A DNA stretch of 64,000 nt from Calliopum simillimum (taxonomy: Eukaryota; Arthropoda; Insecta; Diptera; Lauxaniidae), in contig OX638371.1 of the NCBI GenBank assembly GCA_951812925.1, positions 77,199,697 to 77,263,696 of the forward strand. The letters are read 5' to 3'. Below, piece after piece: positions 34,035 to 45,259 of the stretch. Made by a program: the position numbers and the translations under genes. How positions within the stretch are numbered: the first letter of the stretch is position 1; the number at the start of each line of letters is the position of its first letter. The notes beneath the pieces are model-generated. The model made no database searches. It was not told the DNA's origin and saw only the letters and a list, made by a program, of their open reading frames with translations.

Positions 34035-34648
34035 TGCCAGCGTTCAAAAATGACTTTGCGTTTCTAAAAGATGGTTTTGTTACAGTCGGTTATAGTAATT
34101 GAGTACACTCATAAACTGTCGGTCAGTCAAGCGAACTGTAGAACAGGCGGCTCATATATGGTCTCAAACATGTCATGATTTCAATGGTGATCAAATTAAT
34201 TTCTAAAGGCTGAAAATTGTTATGCAGATTGTATAATGCATATAAAAAACAATAATGTCAGGCAGTCAGTTAAACGTTAGAACAAGGCTGGTCAGCAACC
34301 CCGTGGAAGGTGAAATGCTTTTTTTACTCAAGATGGAGGCATCTCACGAAAAAAGTGTTCATGGCACAAAATGCTTAGAATCATCCAAGGAATACGTGTG
34401 AATTTTTATGGATTTTTTTTTCTGAAAATTTTTTAAAAATGACGTTAAAAATGGTTCAAAAAAAAAAAAAAAAATAATTAAAAAAATGTACACGTGTTCC
34501 TCGAACGATTCTAAGTATTTTATGGCACGTACACTTTTTTCGTAAGATGCCTCCCTCTTGAGTAAAAACAGCGTTTTGCCTTCCAAGGGGACAACCATCT
34601 GTAACAAAACCAGCTTTTTGAAACGCAAAGTCATTTTTAAGTGCTGGC
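34035..34648. repeat. REP-A copy 4, palindromic
   Basis: The outer arms match inverted (GACTTTGCGTTTCTAAAAG at about 34050 against CTTTTTGAAACGCAAAGTC at about 34615). The inner arms contain TTACTCAAGATGGAGGCATC and its inverse TGCCTCCCTCTTGAGTAAA. ATGCTTAGAATCATCC is mirrored by GAACGATTCTAAGTAT. The loop is an A-run near 34455. The left arm holds about 190 bp of extra DNA (34095-34285). No coding capacity. Confidence 0.65.
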
Positions 34649-34699
34649 TCTCCGGCTATTACGGAGCGGAAGCACATATGGCTGAAAAGGAAGCACTTC

Positions 34700-35635
34700 A
34701 GAAAGACTTTTCAAGCGTTTCTTTTCCCCTTAGGTATACATATTCAATAAAGTAGAGGATAAATGTTTCACACACATTGAGTTCTTTGCAGTCTGTCTTC
34801 ATTTTAATTTAAAGACGTAAGAAGTATTATTTTCTTTCTCAATATAAAAATAAATAAGTGTTTAATGGTCTGTCTATATAACTCCATTGTTTGAAGCCAC
34901 CTTAACAGTATTCTGATTAAAGTCAAAATAAGGAAAGGTATAAAAAATAAACTTTGGTATTTCCTGCAATCTTTCTCACGTAAAATAAAAAAAAACTTAT
35001 TTCATAACAAGCACAACCATTTAAGTTGCAAAAAGAAGAAGAAGTAAGAAATCCACCGTTTTGTATCATTAATGTGTGCAAAAATAGTTATTGCACCTAA
35101 ACTGGCTGTTAAGCCATGATTTCAGTTTGTAGGAGCATCTTAGCTAAGTACTTAGAGCCAATTTATTAATTGCTAAGTGAAAAGGCTTAAGAAAACATTT
35201 AAGACAAAGTACTAAAAACATTTTAATTAAGTATTTAACTATGAGAACATTTTATTCCACACTTTAATTAATGATTTCCATTTACAGTAGAAATTCTGTT
35301 AATTTTATTTTCAAGCCGAGAGTTTTATTGCATCTAAGCCCACAGAAGAAAATTTGTTTTTTTTTTATTTTTTCATTAAATACGAATGTAATTGTCTTAT
35401 CTAATTTAAAATAAGTATAATTTGCTTTCACAAATAGTAGATGTATTTGGCTAAAAATTTCCCTTGAGAAAGGCCACATATTTCAAAGCAGAAAATGTTC
35501 TACCATCATTTTAAGACTTCCAAAGAAATGAAATAAATCCAAAATTTAAAAAAAAAAATATTCGGAGGACAGGTACATAAGCATTCAGAACTTTTATTCG
35601 GAAATGTATAAATGTTCACTTCTTGACAAAGTACT
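34700..35635. other. No gene recognised
   Basis: AT-rich sequence with homopolymers and no protein-like frame. Confidence 0.35.
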
Positions 35636-35912
35636 ACTACCCTGTAGGACCGACAGAGTCCAATCTTTGGTCTCAATTTTTTCTAAGCAGTCCAACACCT
35701 AAAACTAGAATATATTCACTTAAATTATCAATTGTACCAAAAATGCTCCAAATGTAATGCAAAGTCGGTCAATTGTATCAAAAATGTTCTAAATGTAATG
35801 CATAATCCGTCATTAGTACCAAAAGTGGTTCAATTGAGCATCGATTGTATCAGTGAAATTATAAAGTTACTGACTACCTACGTACTGTTTGGCAGTTTGT
35901 CGATTGTGAAGA

Positions 35913-35980
35913 GCAAACGATAGCGTATCTTTCTAATGACTTGCGCTGCGTGGAGAAATCCGGGTTCAAATCCTCCACTA
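35913..35980 (+). ncRNA. tRNA-like module inside element copy 1 (plus)
   Basis: A-box-like TAGCGTATCTT at 35921-35931 and B box GGTTCAAATCC at 35963-35973 have tRNA-like spacing. GTGGAG at about 35951 pairs with CTCCAC after the B box, like a T-arm context. In the copy at 58.7 kb the arrangement is closer to tRNA-Asp type (GATAGTGTA, GTATAGTG, CGCGGAGA). Confidence 0.45.
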
Positions 35981-36114
35981 GGTGATTTGCAATTCTAGTT
36001 TTTAAATTTCTATTAATTTGTACACAATTTGTCTGAAGAGTCTTCGGAGCAGAAAATGAAACAAAAGTCCAACATAGCGGTATAAAATAATAAATAAAAA
36101 AAAAAATTCATCCA

Positions 36115-36190
36115 CACTGCGATTTAAACCCGGAACACATTGCTCAGAAATATATAACAAAATCTTTAGCACATTCGGCTATGAAAACTT
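36115..36190 (-). ncRNA. tRNA-like module inside element copy 1 (minus)
   Basis: On the minus strand TAGCCGAATGTGCTAAAG resembles the A-box region of Ser/Leu tRNAs. GGTTTAAATC about 50 bp later is a mutated B box. The longer spacing fits a class II tRNA with a variable arm. It points towards the plus-strand module. Confidence 0.4.
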
Positions 36191-36479
36191 TTGATTTTTT
36201 TGTGTAAAATTTTAATTTCAAATTAAATTTGTTGAAATTTATAAATAAAATAAAAAAAAAAATTACCTTTTTCTGGTATATAATGCAAAATATAATGCAT
36301 AAAGAGACAATTGACCTTTTTCTGGTCCGATTTTAATGCATTAGGAGACATTTGATTACGACCTATGACAAACAATCTAAAACGTTAATAGAATTATATA
36401 TGTGATGGAACTAGTCGGTTTCTCCCATGAAGTAGATTTCATACTAGTTTTGGAATAGTCCATGTTCCTGCAGGGCACT

Positions 36480-39440
36480 TTCTGTTTGATTCTATTGTTT
36501 GTGTAAAAATTACTTGGAAACTTTTAGAACTCTTTAAAGATGAGGGTTTGAAGTTTTGCTTGAATGGAAGCCGCAATATATTTTTGTCGTTATTCGTTAA
36601 GAGCTATCTTTAAACATTCATAATATTTTGCCTGAAAAAACTCGGTTAGTTATCCGTTTTAATTGTTTCGACCATATGCACTAAACTGATTTTAAAATCG
36701 ATTTTACCCATTTTCAAATTCAAGAGCCAAATTTCACGAGGTAGTCAGTGTACAAAATATCTGCAAAATAATTTGGCAGCGTTTTTTCGTAATACGAATT
36801 TCCACAGACGATCATGTATATGTAGGTCTTTGAAAATTTGTCTACGTGTATACGACCTAAAATTGTGTAAAACTGTTGCCATGTTTTCTCAATAAAACTT
36901 TGGAAAATGATGCACATTAGCATGAACTGAAGAATAAAATAGACTTTGACTTTTTAGATACTCTTAAAGAAGCGTGGCACCAGTCAGTATGCCATACAGG
37001 GATTTAAAAACAAAGTCAGTATTACACTTATGATAGCTAACCATAATAGACAATTTATCTGACAAAGTGCTAGCAAACGAATCCGTGGTGAGGGATTGAT
37101 GGTAAAATGAAATGTAATTAAGTAGATATCTACATTTTTCATTAAAACTATTTTTACAAAATTATTATTCGATGATTTTTAATAATGAATCATTAAACAA
37201 TTTTAAAAATAAATTTTATATTTCACAATTCAATCTTTTGTGAAACATCCTATATTGATAAGTTTCTGGAGAAAAAACCATATTCATATTTAATGGGAAA
37301 TGATAAAAACTTTATTTTGGAGACTATCAAGAAGATTTAAGTTTCAAGAGTAACACACGAAATGTTTATCTAAGGAAAAAAATGCATGCGCCAGTCAAAG
37401 CGAAAGGTCGAATAGTACAATAATTATATACTGTACTGCTGATATTCATGTATGGATGGATTTGCACTTTTTTGGAGAAAAAATTTATGTATTAATCGAA
37501 AGAAAGAGGTCGAAAATGTATACTTAATACCATTGAATCCTCCTAGAAAGTTCTTTGGAAATATTTTTGGTGGAAAAATGTAGAAATTGACGCTGGGGCT
37601 TATTCATGAAGAAGATTACGGATTACCCTTGCAAAACTGCATATGAGTGACGCTGATTTCCTGATTTTGGTATGTGTAAAGAATGGCAGAACTTGCGTCT
37701 GTCGTCCCCACGAATATAATATCTACGCCACTGACCTTAAGGTAAACACTGCATCTTTAAGAAATTCAACTATTGTCAAAAATGTTATAAATAAGTCAAA
37801 TATGGATATGAATCCTTTCCCATGATATTTTCGTCACTTCTTATACGGATATTTGAAAATTGGTTCAGTGAAATGATTTAATGCCATTAACTTTTTCCCG
37901 TCTTTTTGAAATTAACTAAAGCCACTGATGAAGATGATAAAAAGCGACAAGTACAAATTAAAAACGCAAATATTTCCTTAGGCTGATGTATCCGCAAAAT
38001 GCAAAATTGTGGCGATGAAAACAACAATAACAAACATGCAAATATGTATACAACGGTAATTGCAAAAATGCACCCACCAAGCAACCACCTCCACCTCGAA
38101 ATATTCGTAAATTCCAAATGGATTTTGTGGTTTATAAACAAATTTGGACACAATTGTAAATGACTTTAATGCCATGCAGATACACAAAAAGTTTTTTCCT
38201 TGTATTGTTGGCTGGCTGGCAATATGGAACTTTCACTTTTTTCGGTGGTAAGTTTTATCTTCTCTCTTTTTTTTTTATTGTACTTAAACTTCTGCGGTTG
38301 TTGTTGTTGTAATCTTGTTGCAATAATGTTGCGATTTCTTTGTTGTTGAATTTTCTGTTGGCCAAACTATCAATTGGCAGCGTTTAAAATCGTATTTTGC
38401 TGCTGTTGTTATTTTTGCAGATGCTTGTTTTGGATATTGGTTGCATCGTTTGTTATTTATTGAAATCATTTAACTATCAATTATGCAAATTTTGCTTATA
38501 ATTTTCAAATGTTGCATAGCCATTGGACAATGTTTACCTGCCATCCCCCCCACCTCCGGCTCACCGTCTTGCAATTGTTTTTAAATTTAACTGTAAGCCC
38601 TGGTCATTGTTGTTAGTGTAATGTGGCTTTTTAATTTTCATCAACGATCTTTTGATGTTAATCAATAACCACAAAAAAGTTGTGTTTTTTTTTTATTTTG
38701 ATTTCTTTAATTTTGAAGATTAACATTGACAAGCACTATAATTTAAAACAAATTGATTTTTCTCAATTTTCGAATTAAAAATAAATGAATATTTGGCACG
38801 AAATATCGCAACAATGCAGCTAATGCTTTTTATTTGAAGCAAAAAATATTTAAAAAATAAGTGTGCAATTGGAACACACCGGAAGTGAGCTAAACTAAAA
38901 ATAGATATACTTAAATGAAAACAAAAATGCTAATAACCGGATAAAATATTAAAATTATCGCAAATTCAGTAATTAAGTTTCTAGAAAAAAAAGACTACCG
39001 TTCAAAACCTTTAAAAATGTCAATAAAAATGCAAAAGAAGATTTATTGAAAAATTCTAAAAACATTGAGAATATCGCGAAATATTGAAGTTTACTGTAAA
39101 ACATCAAGCTCGTATTAGGTGCCTTGTTTGATTTAATTCAGTTCAGTTTAGTGCATAAACTGTAGTTGTGTGTACACTACAAAATTCACAAAACTTTTGT
39201 GAAAAAAGTAGGATTATAAGCTTTAGGTATTAGCGTTAAGTTTGAACATGAATAATAGTTAATCCTATGAATGCAGTGGAAAATAACCATGTGGTTCATA
39301 TTACCCACGTAGTTAGTCCATATTTCCCCTTCCTTACTCTACTGTTAAAAGATGTTCAGGGCAGATATGAAAAAAAATGTTCGTTCTGGAAAAACACACA
39401 AAGACTTTTTTCGGCTAAGTCAACAATCGCACCACTGCCA
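36480..39440. other. No gene recognised
   Basis: AT-rich sequence. 38290-38420 has GTTGTTGTTG-type triplet runs. No frame resembles a protein and no element ends were found. Confidence 0.35.
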
Positions 39441-39499
39441 CATTTCACCAGATAAATGGTTCTAAAAGCACCCATATTGCATACAAGCGCGGACATGCT

Positions 39500-39890
39500 A
39501 ACATTCTAAGCATTTTTTGCTTTATACACTTTTTTCGTAAGATGCTTTCCTCTTGAGTAAAAAAAGATTTTTGCCTTCCGCGGGCGTTCAAAAGCCAAAA
39601 ACTCCCATTTAGCGTCCGAATCCCAACTTGAGTCATACATCGTTTTAAAGTTTATAAATAATGCTTTAATTTGAAGTACTTTTAAAAAAAATCTAAGGGG
39701 GGTTTTTTAAAAAAAAAATTCAAAAGTATTTTTAAGTGTAAAAATTTTGGTGAAAAAAAAGTATTTTTTTATAAAAAGAACACTTCAAAATGAATGGGAC
39801 CAGTAACTTAGATTAATCAATTTACAAACTTAAGTGTAAGTTAAAAACACCCTTTTCATGACTAAAAACGCCAACTTCAACACCGGATCT
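39500..39890 (-). repeat. REP-A copy 5, single arm
   Basis: Read on the minus strand it carries the fullest REP-A order: GTGTTGAAGTTGGCG, ACTGGTCCCATTCATTTTG, GATTCGGACGCTAAATGGG, CGCCCGCGGAAGGC, TACTCAAGAGGAAAGCATC, then AAGCAAAAAATGCTTAGAAT. It lacks the second arm seen in copies 4 and 6. Confidence 0.65.
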
Positions 39891-40424
39891 ATCATATTGT
39901 CAAATTTGAGCGAAATCGGACAAAAAAAATTTTTGAGCTGGTACACTTGGCGTGGATTGCATCACATATTTCTTAACTGAAGTGACATTCATAAATTTAA
40001 TAAAGTGAGGCAACCACATGTTCTGTTTCTGTCAAATTGTTACAATCTATTACAATTCTACAGAGTTACCTATTGAAATAGTTCATTTCAGTAATAATTC
40101 AGTATTATTTTATGCATTATTGTTAGAGTGGAAGAGCATTTCGATGAGCATTATGCAGAAGTAAATTTGGATTAAGACTGTTGATGTGCATTCTGTCTAC
40201 CCTATAAGATTTATAGACAACATCATGGATAATATCCGAACAGGGATATCTTCAAGTCAGGATCTGCCATACAATAATGCCTAAGAAAACTTAACCCAGC
40301 GGAATACTCAGATTCCTGAACTTCTTTAGAGCCCTTGAACAATTCTAGAACTAAAAAGGCTCTGCAGAATAAAGCTGTAATTGGGATCTAATCTAACCTG
40401 AGGCATTTCTGTCAGACTTGTGAT

Positions 40425-40520
40425 GATCCAAATAAGTCTTGGTCTTTTTTTCGAGACCAAGACGCATTTACAATTTCAAGACCAACACCAAGACTGCTTT
40501 GGTTTCGAGACACACTACAT
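40425..40520. repeat. Degraded relative of the GACCAA hAT MITE
   Basis: TTGTGATGATCCAAATAAG is followed by GTCTTGGTC and GAGACCAAGAC blocks, as in the element at 28953. The right end and target duplication are not recognisable. Confidence 0.4.
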
Positions 40521-40634
40521 GTCAACCGTATTGGCGCATTTGCCAATGGTCTGATGAAGTTGACTTATGGAGAGTCCCGAGACGTGTGATGCAAACAAAA
40601 TTTTTTGATTTTCTTATTTCTATATGGGTATTCA

Positions 40635-41000
40635 CGCATTGACGCACAATTGCGAAAATGCTTTTTTTCGCACACGCGTAAACGTTCAATATACATATTT
40701 AAGATGCAAATCATATGGCAAAATTAATTAAATGTCAAACCATTGCACAATGTTCCCAAATTTATTAAAAAAAAAAAATAAAAAACTTTTGAATTCTTAT
40801 ACGAAATTAACTTTTTTGTATAAGATATAGGTGGGCAACATTGTTCCGAAGAGTTGTCGCTGATTCGCAAATACACTCGTTGCAATTTCACTTTGAGTCA
40901 AAGCAGTGCGAAATTGCATAACTTTTGCGGAATATTCGACAGTGTGTTTGTTGTTGAACAAATGTCAAACTTTCGCAATTCGCACTTTCGCAATGACGCA
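40635..41000. repeat. Cluster of TTCGCAA / TTGCGAA motifs
   Basis: Variants such as TTGCGAA, GATTCGCAAA, CTTTCGCAATTCGCACTTTC and GCAATGACGCA occur repeatedly in both orientations just left of the palindrome at 41000. They look like subterminal motifs of a transposon whose ends I cannot define. Confidence 0.35.
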
Positions 41001-41738
41001 CACTGGGGCTATAGAAGTGATTTGGTTCAAAACCACCCAGAAATCGCAATTTTCATCGAAATGTAAAAATTCTTAAAGTGGGATATTCGTTTTGTCATAC
41101 TGAAGTATGGTACGAAGCTTAATTTCCTAAATGTGACTTCATCAATTTGCCGAGTGACCTTGAAAAATGTAATTCATTTCATGAAATGTCATTTTCATGA
41201 AAAGGGTGTTTTTTCAAAAATTTATAGCTTACACTAAAGTTTGTAAATTGATAAATCTAAGTTACTGGTCCCATTTACTTTGAAGTGTTCTTTTATAAAA
41301 AAATACATATTTCTTGGTGAAAAAAAAAAAATTTTTGACCAACATTTTTTACACTTAAAAATATTTTTGAATTTTTATTAAAAAAAGCCCCATACGATTT
41401 TTTTTAAAAGTACTTTTAATTAAAGCATAATTTATAAGCTTTAAAATGATGTATGATTTAAGATGGGATTCAGACGCTAAATGGGAGTGTACAGGGCAAA
41501 AAATGCTTAGAATTGTCCAAGCAATACGTGAGATTTTTTTTGGAAAAATTTTTTTTTTAATTTTTTTTTTTTTTTGAAACTCGCATTTAGCGTCCGAATC
41601 CCATCTTGAGTCATATTTAGGAAATTAAGCTTCGTACCATACTTCAGTATGACAAAACGAATATCCCACTTTAAGAATTTTTATATTTCGATGAAAATTG
41701 CGATTTCTGGGTGGTTTTGAACCTGGAGTCCCCAGTGC
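41000..41738. repeat. Palindrome enclosing REP-A copy 6
   Basis: Outer arms 41000-41132 and 41614-41738 are inverted copies, for example GGTTCAAAACCACCCAG against CTGGGTGGTTTTGAACC, and CACTGGGG against CCCCAGTG. Inside, 41195-41480 matches REP-A copy 5 in the opposite direction. A small inner hairpin pairs GATTCAGACGCTAAATGGGA with an inverted GCATTTAGCGTCCGAATC at 41583-41600. Confidence 0.65.
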
Positions 41739-41794
41739 GCGACGCAGGGGCATTGCGCATCAACACGTGAATACTCCTTATGCATTTTGTCTTG

Positions 41795-41865
41795 TTTTTG
41801 TAATGGTATTGGTGTTTTACGTGAACATTGAACAGTAAGCTCAAACCAACAATGTCATCTGATTC
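41795..41865. repeat. Short dispersed repeat, also at 48030-48115
   Basis: TATTGGTGTTTTACGTGAAC, then GAACAGTAAGCTCAAACCAA and CAATGTCA match 48040-48110 in the same direction with small changes. Confidence 0.5.
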
Positions 41866-41869
41866 ATGC

Positions 41870-43465
41870 TTGTTTTCGAAAATATAGTATACAATATAAA
41901 AAGGATGTTTTCAGAAAAACGCGTTCAATTATATAATGAGCAAATAACTCAAATTGAAAATGGTTTTAAATAATTACATTTAAATGCAACAGCTTCAATA
42001 TTTTCTCATTAAACATTCATTCATTCCTATCAAATGCATATGTAATCTCATTACCATAGCTAATGACATGTTTTCCGACACACAGCAAATTTTTTGTGTT
42101 AATTAGTTTCCTGAAAATGCGTCATAAGCGTTATTTTCTTCAACTTCCGTTTGTTACTTCTTTGAGAAATGAAAATTTACAGTCGTTCCGTCAGACAATT
42201 CAAATAATAAAAAACTTAATTTTACACCTTTTGTGCTTTAACTTTGCAATCATAGACCTGGAACAACACAGAACACAGAACACTGAGTGAAGAGTGTGTT
42301 GACATTCTTTTGAAGTTGGTCACAACTTCACATAATTGTCATACGAGCAGTATATTAAGTAGTAAAGGGAAAAAAGAAACAAGAGAGCAACACTTTAATG
42401 ACGGAAACTTAAAGAAAAACACACAAGTCATCATTTGTATGCACGTGGACAATTCCATGGGAATGATATCGGATATAATTTAGATCTCAAGTTACAACAT
42501 CGACTCGAATTGTTTGAAATTTAAATTAAGAAATATTTTAGATAAAAAGTTATTACATGTGGAATTGCCCTTGTGGTAAAATGCGTGTGCTTTTTTTTCA
42601 AAATTTTACGCGACCGCACAAAATCGTGAGATAAATGCTGCGTTTAGAAGTATTTTTTTTTTTTTTTTTTTCAACAACAACAACAAAAGCAAATGGACAA
42701 TCCAGCGCAAGAGGTTGAATTCAGCCATGTTGCATCGAGTGGTAATTTGAGTTCTTTGGGTTTATGGCACGCTTAAAAATTAGTAATCTGTCATTCTATC
42801 TGTAAATATGTATGTGTATGGGTCCGTGCTTGTGACACAATTTCCATTGTTTTCTTTGTTTTCGAATAAAACGTTGCTTTTGAGTTGCAGCCTGAGCAAT
42901 TGTTACTTTCAAGAGGTCAAACAACTTTATATGCGTAAATGAATAAAAGGTCCAATTTCAAAGATTTACATCGCTTCGCAGTGTCGATGTCTTGTAGACA
43001 GCGTTGTGATGTCTGCCATTTGGATGAAATCTTTGTCTTTATAGCTTTACGGTATTATATCGGTATTATATGAATACAAACATACATATGAGTTTAAAAA
43101 GTTTAATGCAAAAGATAGATGTGTAAATGCATATCATATTTAATTTATATGCGAATGTTTTGAAATATTCCTTATGAATTATAAAAGATTTTCAACATTT
43201 CAGAAACTTTTTGAATTTTTAAAATTTTTCGCGTTTTTCATATTTATCAATACATACGTATTTCGAATTTGTCAATATGTATGTGTAACGCGATCTTACA
43301 TAACCATAACCAGATATCAAAATTGATTTTTTGACCCTACTAAATAATGTTAAATGAGAAAGTTCTGAATGTAATATTCTTGAAATAAATATATTTAGTT
43401 TGTTAACACCAGCGAGTAGGATTTTAGGTTAACTTTCAGAGGATGAATTAGATTGCTTCAGGCTA
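41870..43465. other. No gene recognised
   Basis: AT-rich sequence. A CAACAACAACAACAAAAGC run at about 42673 precedes a 20-codon frame that matches nothing. Confidence 0.35.
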
Positions 43466-43470
43466 AAGTA

Positions 43471-44256
43471 TTGGGTGTGTGCATTAATTTCCATCGTTTT
43501 TCAAAAGATGTCGCCATCAATACATGGTGACTTAAATGTTAGATCAGAAACGTCATATCTGAAGCTTAGGCATATGTCAACAACTCTGCATCATTAGATT
43601 TGACAATTTTCATCCGCATCATAAATTTTACTGTGCTCCAAAATGTCCGAGTTCGTGCCGAAAAAGCAACATTTGCGAGAAGTTTTACTTCAATACTATA
43701 TTTCAAAGAAAACAGCTGCCAAAAGTCATCGCATTCTTGTAGAAGTTTATGGGGACTATACTCCAGCTGAATCAAGCTGTCGTGAGTGGTGATTTTGATG
43801 TCGAAGACAAAGAACGTCCTGGTCAGGCTAGGTGTGATCCATTATGAGGTTTTGCCAGGTGGCCAAACCATTAGCTCAACTCTATCATCAGCAATTGATC
43901 CGATTGAAGCAGAAAATCCAGGCAGAGCGGCCAACGTATGCGACCAGACGAGTCAATCATTTTCCACCACGATAACGCTCGGCCAAATATTGCTGCCCCA
44001 GTCAAAAACTACCTGGAATACAACGGATGGGAAATTTTGCCTCACCCGCCTTATAGCCCAGACCTTGCACCATCAGAACACCATTTGTTCCGATCGATGC
44101 AGAATGTCCTATCAGGAATACGCTTCACTTCAGTTGAAGATATCGAAAATTGGCTCGATTCGTTTTTGGCCGCCAAGTCAAGTTTTTCTGGGATGGAGTC
44201 CAGAAATTTCCAGAAAGATGGGGAAAAGTAGTGACTAGCGATGGGCAATACTTTGA
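43471..44256 (+). mobile_element. mariner element copy B, deleted and truncated at its 3' end
   Basis: A TIR-like TTGGGTGTGTGCATTAATTT follows TA at 43469. The transposase starts at about 43643 (MSEFVPKKQHLREVLLQYY) and has deletions after SSCREW and after the ERPGQ segment. It then runs in one frame at 43938-44231 with HHDNARPNIAAPVKNYL and YSPDLAPSEHHLF. In mellifera-type mariners the last motif normally has Asp where this has Glu, so the third catalytic residue is changed. The N-terminal DNA-binding part and the first catalytic Asp are missing or deleted. The 3' end is replaced by mini-me-like DNA at 44257. Confidence 0.8.
43643..44231 (+). pseudogene. mariner transposase B, broken
   Basis: The frame changes at least twice (about 43790 and 43930), and the stretch encoding TGDEKW in copy A is absent. 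The C-terminal third is clean. With one catalytic Asp lost and one changed to Glu, it cannot code an active enzyme. Confidence 0.8.
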
Positions 44257-45250
44257 ATATGGGAGGTGCCACGCCCTCTTGTCCGATTTTACCCAGTTTT
44301 TGCTAAGAGTTTGCGCTAATAATTCGTAGTATTTATGTTTATTTTGGATGAATTGTCGTGAAAAATACTCGGGGGATTGAAAATGAGCGAAATTAGTCAA
44401 CGGACACGCCTACCACCCATACAAAAAATATATTCAAAATGCAACTTTTTGAGTTTTTTTCACGATAATGCAACCAAAATACACATAAATACTACAAATT
44501 GTAAGCGCAAGCTCTGAAAAAAAACCAGGAGAATTCGGACAAGAGGGCGTGGCACCTCCCATATAAGCAAAAACTTCAAAACGCTATACCGAAAGCGTTT
44601 TTTGAGAAAATCAAACTAAATTTTACTCAAATCCGATTTTACCCAGTTTTTGCTAAGAGTTTGCGCTAATAATTCGTAGTATTTATGTTTATTTTGGATG
44701 AATTGTCGTGAAAAATACTCGGGGGATTGAAAATGAGCGAAATTAGTCAACGGACACGCCTACCGCCCATACAAAAAATATATTCAAAATGCAACTTTTT
44801 GAGTTTTTTCACGATAATGCAACCAAAATACACATAAATACTACAAATTGTAAGCGCAAGCTCTGAAAAAAAACCAGGAGAATTCGGACAAGAGGGCGTG
44901 GCACCTCCCATATATGCAAAAACTTCAAAACGTTATACCGAAAGCGTTTTTTGAGAAAATCAAACTAAATTTTACTCAAATGCTAAGAACTATAAATTCA
45001 AACTCTGAGAAAAAACTCGGTGAATTCGGACGAGAGGGCGTGGCACCTCCCATATAAGCAAAAGGTTCAAAACGCGATACTGAAAACATTTTTTGAGATA
45101 ATCCAACCAAATTTCACTCAAATGCTAAGATTTTTAAATTCAAACTCTGAGAAAAAACTGGGTGAATTTAGACAAAAGGCCAAAACTTTCAAAATACTGC
45201 TGTGTAGGGTATTTAAGGTTTGGCCAGGTCAAAGGTAACACCCTTACTAG
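44257..45250 (-). mobile_element. mini-me/Helentron-like element, copy 3, rearranged
   Basis: On the minus strand it begins at 45250 with CTAGTAAGGGTGTTACC, as in copy 1, followed by ATACCCTACACAGCAG. Three GGGCGTGGCACCTCCC boxes follow in that orientation (at about 44554, 44905 and 45047). The left 110 bp (44257-44370) are in the opposite orientation, giving an inverted pair without the CAGC tract. A 350-bp tandem duplication is included. Confidence 0.65.
44282..44981. repeat. Recent tandem duplication, 350-bp unit
   Basis: TCCGATTTTACCCAG begins at 44282 and again at 44632, and the two 350-bp units differ at only a handful of positions (for example CACCACCC against CCGCCC). Each unit contains one plus and one minus mini-me segment. 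Confidence 0.8.
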
Positions 45251-45259
45251 TTTTTATTT

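Larger units (their letters stand above)
35640..36475 (+). mobile_element. DNA element with two convergent tRNA-like modules, copy 1
   Basis: The ends CCCTGTAGGA and TCCTGCAGGG are inverted (9 of 10). Near the left end, CAATTGTACCAAAAATGCTC and a near-copy (CAATTGTATCAAAAATG) repeat in tandem. A plus-strand module at 35913-35980 has A box TAGCGTATCTT and B box GGTTCAAATCC. A minus-strand module at 36115-36190 has A box TAGCCGAATGT and B-box-like GGTTTAAATC. Copy 2 at 57985 preserves both. No protein is encoded, and target duplication is unclear. Confidence 0.7.

Noticed and set aside
35913..36190. Functional tRNA genes
   Set aside because: A and B boxes are present but acceptor stems do not pair and the modules sit in a repeated element with two diverged copies.
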